A DNA stretch of 8,928 nt from Ignavibacteria bacterium UBA6906 (GCA_002451155.1 DKBG01000229.1:51305-60232); one strand, 5' to 3'. Shown: positions 1 to 6,476, counted from the first letter of the stretch. Notes: generated from the letters alone by a model not told the origin. Translations and numbers: made by a program.

Positions 1-643
1 CGTTGCGGGTGGAGAGGGCTTTCATTGAATTGAACCCTCCGAGGCCGAGGGGACAGAGGGGTGCCTCTGAGCCGCCGCAGACCATGACGTCTGCGTCTCC
101 GTACTGCACAATGCGGAATGCATCGCCGATGGCATGGGAAGCGGTCGCGCAGGCCGAGACGGTCGCGTAGTTAGGTCCTTTGAGACGATGTTTGATCGAG
201 ATATACCCGGCGGCAATGTCAGGTATGAGCATCGGGATAAAGAACGGCGTGATTCTTCTCGGTCCGCCCTCCATGTAAGATCGGAAGACGTTGTCGTAGG
301 TGATCATGCCCCCGATCCCAGAGCCGAAGACGACGCCGACGCGATCCGGGTCGATCTCCTTGGTGGAAACGCCGGCATCGGCAATTGCCTGATCTGTTGC
401 GACCATGGCATACTGGGTGAACGGGTCCATACGCTGGAACGCTTTCCGATCCATGTAGTCGGAGGCGTTAAACCCCTTCAGCTCGCACGCAAAGTGGGTA
501 TCATACGCGGAGGTGTCGAAATACGTGATGGGTCCTGCGCCGCTTTTCCCTGCCAGGAGGGACTCCCAGAAGTCTCTCGGATTCAGGCCGATAGGCGTAA
601 GAGCTCCGATCCCTGTGATGACAACTCTGCGTTTTCCGTTCAT
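1..643 (-). CDS. fabF: Beta-ketoacyl-ACP synthase II (FabF/KAS II), 3' end cut by window edge
   Basis: Condensing enzyme that elongates acyl-ACP with malonyl-ACP in type II fatty acid synthesis in the cytoplasm. The ATG at 643-641 gives a protein starting MNGKRRVVITGIGALTPIG, the typical KAS II N-terminus. The frame stays open for 214 codons to the window edge, roughly the first half of a family protein of about 410 residues. Visible family marks are FGSGIGG (about 106-112), the FFIPMLIPD stretch (about 134-142) and the nucleophile Cys165 in SACATASHAIGDA (codon at 149-151). The His pair of the Cys-His-His triad should lie beyond the edge. A GGAG about 5 bases upstream of the ATG is a fair ribosome binding site. 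It is the last visible gene of the lipid operon, 85 bases after acpP, with a hairpin in the gap. FabF versus FabB is decided by the N-terminus and the acpP-fabF order; confidence is high. Confidence 0.97.
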   Translation of the reverse strand, partial: MNGKRRVVITGIGALTPIGLNPRDFWESLLAGKSGAGPITYFDTSAYDTHFACELKGFNASDYMDRKAFQRMDPFTQYAMVATDQAIADAGVSTKEIDPDRVGVVFGSGIGGMITYDNVFRSYMEGGPRRITPFFIPMLIPDIAAGYISIKHRLKGPNYATVSACATASHAIGDAFRIVQYGDADVMVCGGSEAPLCPLGLGGFNSMKALSTRN

Positions 644-679
644 TGATGCTCCAGAATGGGCTGATGCTGGGAAAAGCTC

Positions 680-709
680 TGCCCCGCATGCTGGCGACAG
701 TGCGGGGCA
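680..709 (-). other. Hairpin between acpP and fabF
   Basis: A perfect 9-bp inverted repeat (TGCCCCGCA / TGCGGGGCA, arms 680-688 and 701-709) encloses 12 bases. Three more pairs (CTG/CAG) around a 4-base loop can form inside it. In the transcript it lies after the acpP stop and about 36 bases before the fabF ATG. Only a short U run (UUUU) follows, a few bases after the stem, so it is not a clean intrinsic terminator. It could be a partial terminator, a processing site or a 3' stabiliser that lets acpP mRNA exceed fabF mRNA. The structure is seen; the role is inferred. Confidence 0.6.
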
Positions 710-728
710 TGGTGGCAGGATTGTGGAA

Positions 729-965
729 TCAGGAGGCCTTCGACTTCAGGTACCTCACGGCATCGCCGACGGTAGAAATCTTCTCTGCGTCCTCGTCCGG
801 GATCTGGAGATTGAACGCTTTCTCAAACTCCATGACCAGTTCGACGGTGTCCAGAGAGTCGGCACCGAGATCGTTTGTGAAGGAAGCTTCCGAGGTAACC
901 TGCCCCTCGTCGACTCCGAGCTTGTTCACAATGATCTCTTTCACTTTGGCTTCAATGTCTGCCAT
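729..965 (-). CDS. acpP: Acyl carrier protein
   Basis: Small acidic carrier that holds growing acyl chains on a 4'-phosphopantetheine arm and delivers them to FabD, FabH, FabF, FabG and PlsX. The 78-residue product is the standard length. It has the family pattern: helix I with KVKEIIVNKLGV, then the GADSLDTVELVMEFE motif with the attachment Ser37 in DSL, then IPDEDAEKISTVGDAVRYL at the C-terminus. The ATG at 965 is backed by a near-perfect Shine-Dalgarno sequence (AGGAGGT, 973-979) 7 bases upstream, the strongest in the window. This fits the high demand for ACP. It sits 63 bases after fabG and 85 bases before fabF, so it is the only gene of the operon with clear spacers on both sides. Identity is close to certain. 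Confidence 0.98.
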   Translation of the reverse strand: MADIEAKVKEIIVNKLGVDEGQVTSEASFTNDLGADSLDTVELVMEFEKAFNLQIPDEDAEKISTVGDAVRYLKSKAS

Positions 966-972
966 GACGCTG

Positions 973-979
973 ACCTCCT
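973..979 (-). promoter_or_regulatory. Strong ribosome binding site of acpP
   Basis: AGGAGGT on the minus strand, 7 bases before the acpP ATG. It is the best match to the anti-Shine-Dalgarno sequence in the window. Upstream genes in the operon have weaker sites or rely on stop/start overlaps, so this site probably helps raise ACP output above that of its neighbours. Confidence 0.85.
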
Positions 980-1028
980 GTGGTTGTGATATTTGGACCT
1001 GTACGAAAACTTTCCGCTTCCTACTCGT

Positions 1029-1775
1029 TTACATAGTTATCCCGCCATCCACCGCGATGACCTGTCCGGTGATGTAGTCCGCCTCTGGCGAGGCCAGGAA
1101 TCGGACCACCCCCGCAATTTCTTCCGCTCTCGCCGTCCGTTTCAGCGGGATCAGCTCTGCCAGGCCCTTTTTCTGTTCGGTCGAGAGAACGGCCGTCATG
1201 TCCGTGTCCACGAACCCGGGAGCGACCGCATTGACTTGAATATTGCGAGAACCGAGCTCTTTTGCAATAGATTTTGTAAACCCGATAATCCCCGCTTTGG
1301 ATGATGCATAGTTGGCCTGACCTGCATTACCGATAATTCCGGCGATCGAAGTGATATTGATGATTTTTCCTGCCTTTTGGGCCATCAGCTGGCGGCATGC
1401 AGGCTTTGTGAAATTGAACACGCTCTTCAGGTTGTTAGTAATGACTCGATCCCAGTCTTCTTCGCTCATCCTCAAGAGCAGGGTATCCTTCGTAATCCCC
1501 GCATTGTTGACGAGAATATCCAGCCGTCCAAACTCTTTGACAACGCGCTCGACGACCTGGACGGACTCAGAGTGTGAGGCCGCATCGGCCTGGTAGCCCT
1601 TCGCGATGCATCCTCGCGTTGCGAGCGTCTGCACGAGTTCCTCGGCAGGAGCGGCGGAGCTCCTGAAGGTGAACGCAACGCTCGCTCCCGCCTCCGCGAG
1701 CGCGATCACTACGGCCCGTCCGATTCCTCGGGCACCCCCCGTGACCAGGGCGACCTTTCCTGTGAGGGAATTCAT
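1029..1775 (-). CDS. fabG: 3-oxoacyl-ACP reductase FabG
   Basis: NADPH-dependent reductase for the first reduction of each elongation round, turning 3-oxoacyl-ACP into 3-hydroxyacyl-ACP. The 248-residue product is a classical short-chain dehydrogenase of normal FabG length. It shows the Rossmann TGGARGIG motif (12-19), NNAG (90-93), Asn115, and catalytic Ser143, Tyr156 and Lys160 in ITSIAGIIGNAGQANYASSK. The tail ITGQVIAVDGGITM is typical of FabG. The ATG at 1775 overlaps the stop of the upstream Cys-rich gene as ATGA (1772-1775); an AAGGGA lies about 9 bases upstream. Start re-use by coupled translation is likely. Position before acpP and fabF supports FabG over other SDR enzymes. Confidence 0.97.
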   Translation of the reverse strand: MNSLTGKVALVTGGARGIGRAVVIALAEAGASVAFTFRSSAAPAEELVQTLATRGCIAKGYQADAASHSESVQVVERVVKEFGRLDILVNNAGITKDTLLLRMSEEDWDRVITNNLKSVFNFTKPACRQLMAQKAGKIINITSIAGIIGNAGQANYASSKAGIIGFTKSIAKELGSRNIQVNAVAPGFVDTDMTAVLSTEQKKGLAELIPLKRTARAEEIAGVVRFLASPEADYITGQVIAVDGGITM

Positions 1776-2380
1776 GATGTGGTCCCTTCCGCTTGTGGCT
1801 CATAGTACATTCGGTAGTGTGCCTGCAGCCGGTCGAATCCATCCGTACCCAGAAGCAGGAGCAGTTCGTCGCGGCACGCTTCGAAGACGGGAACCCTGTA
1901 CCGGTCGCTGACGGAGCAGCACGGTTGCTCGTCCTGGAGCATAGTATCGAAACCAATGCGACGGTCAGAAACCTCGATCGGAAAGAGAATACAGTAGAAG
2001 GGTTTGAGGTCCCAACGGTGCATTCCCTCATTGTTCGCCGTTGCCTGAAGAGAGCATCTCCCCATCCCATCCAGAAACGCGCACTGTCCGTTGATAACCT
2101 GAGTGCTCACGCAGCGCCCGCTCGGGAAATCCTGGTCCTCCTCTTCGTCCTGTTCGAACCACTTGGAGGGGTCTTTTGTCTGTTGCGGATCCATCTGTCT
2201 CACGATCAAGTCTGCATGAGCCAGGATCTTGTCGCGTTCAGCAATGTCCAGATAGACGCCGTGCATACAGCAGGTCGATGAACAGCGACAGGGACCTCCT
2301 CCCTCCGGATAGCCGAGAGAGAAGAGGTCGGGTGAAACTGTGTATCCGTTGACCATCAGGTCCGGGATCGCTGTCTTCAT
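1772..2380 (-). CDS. Cys-rich DUF3109/YkgJ-like protein of unknown function, inserted in the fab operon
   Basis: A 202-residue protein I place, by motif only, near the DUF3109 / YkgJ-type CxxxCxxCC families, thought to bind a metal or Fe-S cluster. The N-terminal cluster is CRCSSTCC (Cys31, 33, 37, 38), followed by a HGVYLD segment. More cysteines follow at 90, 100, 109 and 130, the last in KPFYCILFPIEV, which resembles the family's KPxxCxxYPI pattern. A CC pair stands at 154-155. That is ten cysteines with no signal peptide or membrane segment, so a cytoplasmic protein is likely. An acidic stretch (EQDEEEDQD, about 76-84) separates the halves. ATG at 2380 overlaps the fabD stop and its own stop overlaps the fabG start, each as ATGA, so it is translationally tied to both. 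GGGAG lies about 12 bases upstream. Function is unknown; family assignment is moderate, gene reality is high. Confidence 0.8.
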   Translation of the reverse strand: MKTAIPDLMVNGYTVSPDLFSLGYPEGGGPCRCSSTCCMHGVYLDIAERDKILAHADLIVRQMDPQQTKDPSKWFEQDEEEDQDFPSGRCVSTQVINGQCAFLDGMGRCSLQATANNEGMHRWDLKPFYCILFPIEVSDRRIGFDTMLQDEQPCCSVSDRYRVPVFEACRDELLLLLGTDGFDRLQAHYRMYYEPQAEGTTS

Positions 2381-3297
2381 GGCGCCAGCGCTCTCCCGAG
2401 GTCTTCATAGGTATCGATCCCGGTGATAGCGGCATCCCCCAGGGTTCGTTTGGCCAGATTTTGCAGTACCTTTCCCGGGCCGATCTCGATGAAGCGATCG
2501 GCGCCATCCCGTGCCATGTTAATGAGGGTCTGTTCCCATCTCACCGGGCTTGTCAGCTGCTTGTAGAGCATTGTTCGGATCTCATCTGCTCCGGTCACCG
2601 GTTCACCCGTCACGTTCACATAGACGGGGATCGACGCATCCCGGAAGGATGTTTCATCGAGGGCCTGTTTCAGTCCTTCCTGGGCAGAGGCCATAAGCGG
2701 CGAGTGGAAGGCGCCGCTTACCTGGAGTTCTTTCACCAGTCGCGCGGATCGTTGTTTGGCCAGTTCCATTCCCTTTTTGACCCCGGGGACAGACCCGGAG
2801 ATCACAATCTGGCCCGGCGAGTTGAAGTTCGCAGGCTGGACTACTCCGGCTGCGGAGGCCTCCGCACAGAGAGCCTCAACCTCGTCTCCGGACAGCCCCA
2901 TGATGGCGGCCATGGTACCCTGCTCCCTTTCTCCCGCCTGTTGCATGAGTTGTCCGCGCAGCCGGACGAGGCGGAGAGCATCCTCAAATCCGAGCGCCCC
3001 GGCCACGACAAGTGCGGAATACTCACCGAGCGAATGGCCTGCCGCCATAGCAGGACGGACCGCCGTGAGTCTCCGGGCAACGACGATGCTATGCAGGAAT
3101 ATGGCAGGTTGCGTGTTCCTCGTCTGGCGGAGCTCAACCTCCGGTCCGTCGAAGCAGATTGTAGAGAGTGAATAGCCGAGCATTGTGTCGGCATGGTCCA
3201 TGAAGGAGCGCGAATCGGCGTCACCCTCATAGAAGTCCCTTCCCATCCCGACATACTGTGACCCCTGGCCCGGGAATATGAGTGCTGTCCTGCTCAT
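2377..3297 (-). CDS. fabD: Malonyl-CoA:ACP transacylase FabD
   Basis: Transfers malonate from CoA to ACP, supplying the extender for FabH and FabF. The 306-residue product matches the usual length (about 305-315). It begins MSRTALIFPGQGSQYVGMG with the oxyanion-loop Gln11. It has the nucleophile Ser89 in GHSLGEYSA, the substrate-binding Arg in LVRLRGQLM (about 114), and catalytic His198 in SGAFHSPLM. The C-terminal FIEIGPGKVLQNL motif is also present. The ATG at 3297 overlaps the fabH stop as ATGA (3294-3297). The frame is open further upstream to 3432, but that stretch lies inside fabH and does not resemble FabD, so I chose the inner start. No good Shine-Dalgarno is seen, which fits coupled translation from fabH. 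Confidence 0.98.
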   Translation of the reverse strand: MSRTALIFPGQGSQYVGMGRDFYEGDADSRSFMDHADTMLGYSLSTICFDGPEVELRQTRNTQPAIFLHSIVVARRLTAVRPAMAAGHSLGEYSALVVAGALGFEDALRLVRLRGQLMQQAGEREQGTMAAIMGLSGDEVEALCAEASAAGVVQPANFNSPGQIVISGSVPGVKKGMELAKQRSARLVKELQVSGAFHSPLMASAQEGLKQALDETSFRDASIPVYVNVTGEPVTGADEIRTMLYKQLTSPVRWEQTLINMARDGADRFIEIGPGKVLQNLAKRTLGDAAITGIDTYEDLGRALAP

Positions 3298-4310
3298 TTC
3301 GTCGCCGTCGATAGATCGGGCACGGACCATTTCACAAGGATGGATCCCCACGTATATCCCGCGCCGAAGCTTGCCATGACGATTCGTTGTCCGCGTTTCA
3401 GTTTCCCGGCCTGCCACCATTCCGAGAGGCACAGGGGGATTGTTGCCGCCGTCGTATTTCCGTATCGGTCGATATTGATCATGACTTTGGAGTGGTCGAG
3501 GCTCATGCGGTCCGCGGTCGCGTCAATAATCCTGAGGTTTGCCTGATGGGGAACGAGCCAGTCAATCTGGTCGCCGGTCAAATGGTTGCGCTCCATGATT
3601 TCCGCAGAGACGTCGGCCATTTTTACGACGGCAACTTTAAAGACGGCCTTGCCGTCCTGGTAGATGAAATGGTCTTTTCGGTCGACGGTCGCGTGGGAGG
3701 CCGGGTTAAGGCTTCCGCCTCCTCGCATGTAGAGAGCGTTTTGTCCCGAGCCGTCGCACCGCAGGATCGAATCAAGGATGCCGTAGCCCTCTTCTTCTGT
3801 CGGTTCGACGAGCACCGCTCCTGCGGCATCGCCGAACAAAATACAGGTATTCCGGTCAGTGTAGTCGGTGATCGCACTCATTTTGTCGACTCCGATCACG
3901 AGGACCTTGGAGTGCATACCTGTTTCGACAAACTGCGCAGCGGTCACGAGGGCGAAGAGGAAACCCGAGCAGGCCCCTGAGAGGTCAAACCCCCATGCCC
4001 TGGACGCACCGATCTTTTCCTGGATGAGGCACGCTGTTGAGGGGAAGAACATGTCCGGAGTTACCGTCGGGACGATAATACAATCGATCTCATCCGCGCT
4101 GATCCCCCGATGCGTGAGTGCCATTTCCGCCGCGCGGGCTCCCATGTCGGAGCTTCCGCCCTGTTCGAGGATCCTTCGCTCGACGATCCCGGTCCGGGTT
4201 CGGATCCATTCGTCGTTGGTATCCACCATTTTTTCGAGGTCCGCGTTGGAAAGGACCTTCTCCGGGACATAGTGTCCGACAGCAGTGATTGTTGCGCGGC
4301 GCTTAGGCAT
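3294..4310 (-). CDS. fabH: Beta-ketoacyl-ACP synthase III FabH
   Basis: Starts fatty acid chains by condensing a short acyl-CoA with malonyl-ACP. The 338-residue product is close to the usual 317-335. The Cys-His-Asn triad is complete: Cys114 in DLSGACSGF, His255 in VPHQANLRI and Asn285 in RYGNTTAATIP. Other family marks are TNDEWIRTRTGI (31-42) and FGDAAGAVL (159-167). The end FGAGYTWGSILVKW is typical, with a short extra tail (SVPDLSTATK). The ATG at 4310 overlaps the last 8 bases of plsX, and AGGGA (within 4316-4321) lies about 6 bases upstream. The choice of primer (acetyl or branched acyl-CoA) cannot be read from the sequence alone. Confidence 0.98.
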   Translation of the reverse strand: MPKRRATITAVGHYVPEKVLSNADLEKMVDTNDEWIRTRTGIVERRILEQGGSSDMGARAAEMALTHRGISADEIDCIIVPTVTPDMFFPSTACLIQEKIGASRAWGFDLSGACSGFLFALVTAAQFVETGMHSKVLVIGVDKMSAITDYTDRNTCILFGDAAGAVLVEPTEEEGYGILDSILRCDGSGQNALYMRGGGSLNPASHATVDRKDHFIYQDGKAVFKVAVVKMADVSAEIMERNHLTGDQIDWLVPHQANLRIIDATADRMSLDHSKVMINIDRYGNTTAATIPLCLSEWWQAGKLKRGQRIVMASFGAGYTWGSILVKWSVPDLSTATK

Positions 4311-5388
4311 GGGGGTTCCCTAGTGTCTTCCTGATTTGTCCGTTAACATCGTGGCGCACCATTTCCTCCGCCCGGAAGATCATGTTTTTGACCGCTTTTG
4401 CAGTCGAACGTCCGTGTCCGATGATGGTCACACCATTTACGCCAAGGAGTGGCACGCCGCCATGCTCCTGGTAGTCGAGCTCCCGGAGTACACCGCGGAG
4501 ACCGTTGCGGGCGACGAGGGCGACGAACTTGTTTTTCAGGCTTTTTGCCGAGAAGTCGGTGAACCTGGACTTAAAGAAAGCCGGGATGCTCTCGCCGAAT
4601 TTCAGCAGAATATTGCCTACAAATCCGTCGCACACGATCACATTGACGTCTCCCTTCAGGACATCCCGTCCTTCGACGTTTCCCACGAAGGCAAGCCTGC
4701 TCTCTTTGAAGAGGCGGTATGTCTCGAGTGCGACCTCGTTGCCCTTGGACTCTTCTTCACCGACGTTGAGCAGGCCGATTTTCGGTTCCGCCACCCCGGC
4801 GATGGAGGACATGAAGATTGATCCCATCGCGCCGAATTCGAAGAGGTGTCGCGGCTTGCAGTCCACGTTCGCCCCCGCGTCCACGAGGAGCGATGGGCGC
4901 CTGGCCGTCGGGATGAGGGCACCGATGGTTGGTCTGCCGACGCCCTGGACTCTACCGAGCATAAGAGTTGACGCGGACAGGACCGCGCCCGTGTTGCCGG
5001 CGCTGACGAATGCCTGGCCGGTTCCGGTTTTATGGAGCTCGAGACCGACGCTGAGCGAGGACTGTTTCTTGGTCTTCAGCGCTGCCGTGGGACCGTCCTC
5101 CATCGTAATGACGTCGGGGGCGTGGACCACGGAGAGGTTGTCACTGTCGACCGTCTCTCCTTCCCCTGCCAGAGTTGCGAGCTCGGCCCTGATACGGTCC
5201 TCCTGTCCGACGAGGATGACGCGGAATCGTCCGGCCGCCTCTGCGAGGGCGGCTGCTGCACCCCGCACTTCATGGGCAGGGGCGAAGTCTCCGCCCATTG
5301 CGTCGACGATGATTGTGATATTCGGGTCCTGGGGATTCAACGCGCTGCAGGTCTGATGGTCGGGGGTCGTTTCCGTGGGCGCCGACAA
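4303..5388 (-). CDS. plsX: Phosphate acyltransferase PlsX, likely TTG start
   Basis: Converts acyl-ACP and phosphate to acyl-phosphate, the donor used by PlsY to acylate glycerol-3-phosphate; it acts at the inner face of the membrane. Family marks are VDAMGGDFAP (28-37), SAGNTGAVLSAS, VDAGANVDCKP, LLNVGEEESKGNE, CDGFVGNILLKFGE and, near the end, GVNGVTIIGHGRSTAKA. The TTG at 5388 gives 361 residues, about 20 more than most PlsX proteins. The excess is a Pro/Thr-rich lead before the conserved core. In this frame there is no ATG or GTG between the upstream stop (about 5467) and the VDAMGGD motif. The only other common start is TTG at 5340 (345 residues, MNPQDPN...). Neither TTG has a clear Shine-Dalgarno, so the start is uncertain. 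It follows rpmF by 47 bases and overlaps fabH. Confidence 0.95.
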   Translation of the reverse strand: MSAPTETTPDHQTCSALNPQDPNITIIVDAMGGDFAPAHEVRGAAAALAEAAGRFRVILVGQEDRIRAELATLAGEGETVDSDNLSVVHAPDVITMEDGPTAALKTKKQSSLSVGLELHKTGTGQAFVSAGNTGAVLSASTLMLGRVQGVGRPTIGALIPTARRPSLLVDAGANVDCKPRHLFEFGAMGSIFMSSIAGVAEPKIGLLNVGEEESKGNEVALETYRLFKESRLAFVGNVEGRDVLKGDVNVIVCDGFVGNILLKFGESIPAFFKSRFTDFSAKSLKNKFVALVARNGLRGVLRELDYQEHGGVPLLGVNGVTIIGHGRSTAKAVKNMIFRAEEMVRHDVNGQIRKTLGNPHA

Positions 5389-5435
5389 GGCGGCGCCGCG
5401 GGTGCCCGTGGAGGCATCGACGGTGCCGTCGGAAT

Positions 5436-5618
5436 TCAGGACGTCTTTGGCACGACGATCGAACGGCCGTTATAATAACCGCAATTCGGACAGACGCGGT
5501 GTGGGAGCTTCATCGTATGGCAGTTCGGGCACTCCGCAACCGCTGCTGCAGTCGCTTTGTAATGCGTCCGGCGTTTTCGTCCGCGGGTCTTTGAATGTCG
5601 CCGTTTAGGATTGGGCAT
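5436..5618 (-). CDS. rpmF: Ribosomal protein L32 (bL32)
   Basis: Structural protein of the large ribosomal subunit. The 60-residue product starts MPNPKRRHSKTRGRKRRTHY, the standard basic N-terminus of bL32. It has a complete zinc ribbon: CPNC (Cys30, Cys33) and CPNC (Cys43, Cys46), then GYYNGRSIV. It is therefore the zinc-binding (C+) form, not the Cys-free paralog some bacteria use under zinc shortage. The ATG at 5618 has AAGGA (5626-5630) 7 bases upstream, next to the yceD stop; the two genes are 13 bases apart. The yceD-rpmF-plsX order is the widely conserved link between ribosome synthesis and lipid synthesis genes. Confidence 0.98.
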   Translation of the reverse strand: MPNPKRRHSKTRGRKRRTHYKATAAAVAECPNCHTMKLPHRVCPNCGYYNGRSIVVPKTS

Positions 5619-5631
5619 CGATGTTTCCTTC

Positions 5632-6168
5632 TCACTGTGTCGACGAATCGTTGTTCAATTTTCGGAGCGCATCCCATCGTGAATCAGGGAGTCGCGCGTC
5701 GCAGTCGCAGCTGGCCACATTCCTGTTAACGCCACACGTCGGGCAGAGTCCCCGGCAGGTTTCGCTGCAGAGGAGCTTCAGCGGGACGGCGAGCAGGAGG
5801 GTCTGTCTGACGTCCTCCGCGATGTCAATCGCACTCAACGACGGCGAGAGGACCTGCACTTCTGCCTGGTCAAACCGCTCGGTTTCTTCCGGATCCGACA
5901 CGTAGTACATATGGTATTCCTGGGCAAGCGGACCGCTGAAGTCGCTCAGGCAGCGGTCGCAGAGGAACGATGCCTCCGTTGAGACCGTTGCGCGAAGGAG
6001 CATCTGGGAACCCTGCTTGTCCAGCGTAACGTCGACGCTGACCGGCCGGGAGAAATTTCCCGGGAGGCCGAGGTCATCGCTCGCGGCCTGAAACTGGTAG
6101 GTGTGGACGCCATTGGAGAGGCTCCCCACCTGAATACGCATAAGGGCCGAAGTATTGTGCGCAGCCAT
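5632..6168 (-). CDS. yceD: YceD/DUF177 family zinc-ribbon protein
   Basis: Member of the DUF177 (YceD) family, found next to rpmF in many bacteria and linked in the literature to 23S rRNA accumulation or large-subunit assembly. From the ATG at 6168 it has 178 residues. The N-terminal half is beta-rich (MRIQVGSLSNGVHTYQFQ). A CDRC pair follows in FLCDRCLSDFSGPLAQEY, and the C-terminal half carries a Cys cluster with CRGLCPTCGVNRN and CDC. That makes eight Cys in all, consistent with two zinc sites. The start is uncertain. GTG 6180 is also in frame, and ATG 6141 (MRIQVGSL, 169 residues) begins right where family homology usually begins. None has a convincing Shine-Dalgarno. It is the first gene after the promoter at 6234-6262 and so heads the operon. 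Confidence 0.9.
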   Translation of the reverse strand: MAAHNTSALMRIQVGSLSNGVHTYQFQAASDDLGLPGNFSRPVSVDVTLDKQGSQMLLRATVSTEASFLCDRCLSDFSGPLAQEYHMYYVSDPEETERFDQAEVQVLSPSLSAIDIAEDVRQTLLLAVPLKLLCSETCRGLCPTCGVNRNVASCDCDARLPDSRWDALRKLNNDSSTQ

Positions 6169-6183
6169 GTCTAAGAACACTCA

Positions 6184-6207
6184 AAAGGGGCCATGGAGCC
6201 CCCCTTT
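6184..6207 (-). promoter_or_regulatory. Leader hairpin before yceD (attenuator-like)
   Basis: Arms AAAGGGG (6201-6207 on the minus strand) and CCCCTTT (6184-6190) form a 7-bp stem with a 10-base loop that is itself partly pairable. It lies in the leader, about 20 bases after the predicted transcript start and just before the candidate yceD starts. In the RNA the stem ends in UUUU, like a weak intrinsic terminator. The only G-rich, SD-like run before yceD is inside the stem. It could act as an attenuator, a translation control or a 5' stabiliser; no ligand-binding fold is recognisable. Confidence 0.5.
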
Positions 6208-6233
6208 CGGTATCTGTTCGGAAAAAGCGTATC

Positions 6234-6262
6234 AATATACCCAGAAGTGAGAAGAGAGTCAA
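6234..6262 (-). promoter_or_regulatory. Sigma-70-type promoter of the yceD-rpmF-fab operon
   Basis: On the minus strand, -35 TTGACT (6257-6262) and -10 TATATT (6234-6239) are separated by exactly 17 bases. Each hexamer has one mismatch to the consensus. The transcript would start near 6227, leaving a leader of roughly 60 bases before yceD. This is the only strong promoter I see in the window, and it sits in the one long non-coding gap (6181-6476). Just upstream a small CCCGG/CCGGG inverted repeat (6268-6282) with a 5-base loop could be a protein site or chance. No FapR-like operator is visible. If the organism uses a Bacteroidota-type sigma factor with different boxes, this call weakens. Confidence 0.75.
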
Positions 6263-6318
6263 GGCAACCCGGAGAAACCGGGGAATGCTCGCAATAATCG
6301 ATGTTCCGTACTCGGAAT

Positions 6319-6349
6319 GCGAAGCCCCGGACAGCATCCGGGGCTTCGC
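6319..6349 (-). terminator. Perfect 13-bp hairpin, possible terminator of the PUR gene transcript
   Basis: Arms GCGAAGCCCCGGA (6319-6331) and TCCGGGGCTTCGC (6337-6349) pair without mismatch around a 5-base loop. It lies about 128 bases after the PUR gene stop and about 57 bases before the operon -35 box, the place where a transcript end is expected. No U tract follows on either strand, so a classic intrinsic terminator is not shown. It may be a terminator of a non-canonical kind, an RNA-stabilising end or a dispersed genomic hairpin. The rest of the 6350-6476 gap holds nothing I recognise beyond a weak GGGACA/TGTCCC pair (6377-6402). Confidence 0.45.
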
Positions 6350-6476
6350 CACGAGCAGCATGGGATCGCTGCCCGGTGTCCCTCAGGAACCTTGGGGGGA
6401 CATGTGAGGCTGACAGAGCGGGGGAGGGGTTCGGTATCAGCCCGGGTCCGGCGCCACAGGAGCAGACCTGTCGGCC

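Noticed and set aside
134..646. Plus-strand 170-codon open frame at the left end
   Set aside because: It is antisense to fabF, which has an intact N-terminal half with the active-site Cys on the minus strand.
966..1028. Possible internal promoter for acpP in the 63-base fabG-acpP gap
   Set aside because: The gap is A/T-richer than its surroundings, but no pair of -35/-10 boxes with proper spacing is visible, so only the ribosome site is reported.
3298..3432. Possible 45-residue N-terminal extension of FabD
   Set aside because: The frame is open, but the added residues lie within fabH and do not resemble FabD, whose conserved start MSRTALIFPGQGSQ matches the ATG at 3297.
4505..5356. Plus-strand 283-codon open frame
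   Set aside because: It is antisense to plsX, whose motifs are unmistakable; the composition (Ser/Pro/Arg/Thr-rich) is typical of a shadow frame.
6074..6361. Minus-strand 95-codon open frame with a hydrophobic stretch (VALTLFSLLGILIRFF)
   Set aside because: It spans the 13-bp hairpin, the promoter and the yceD 5' end in another frame. The hydrophobic run comes from the T/C-rich promoter region, and there is no ribosome site or recognisable homology.
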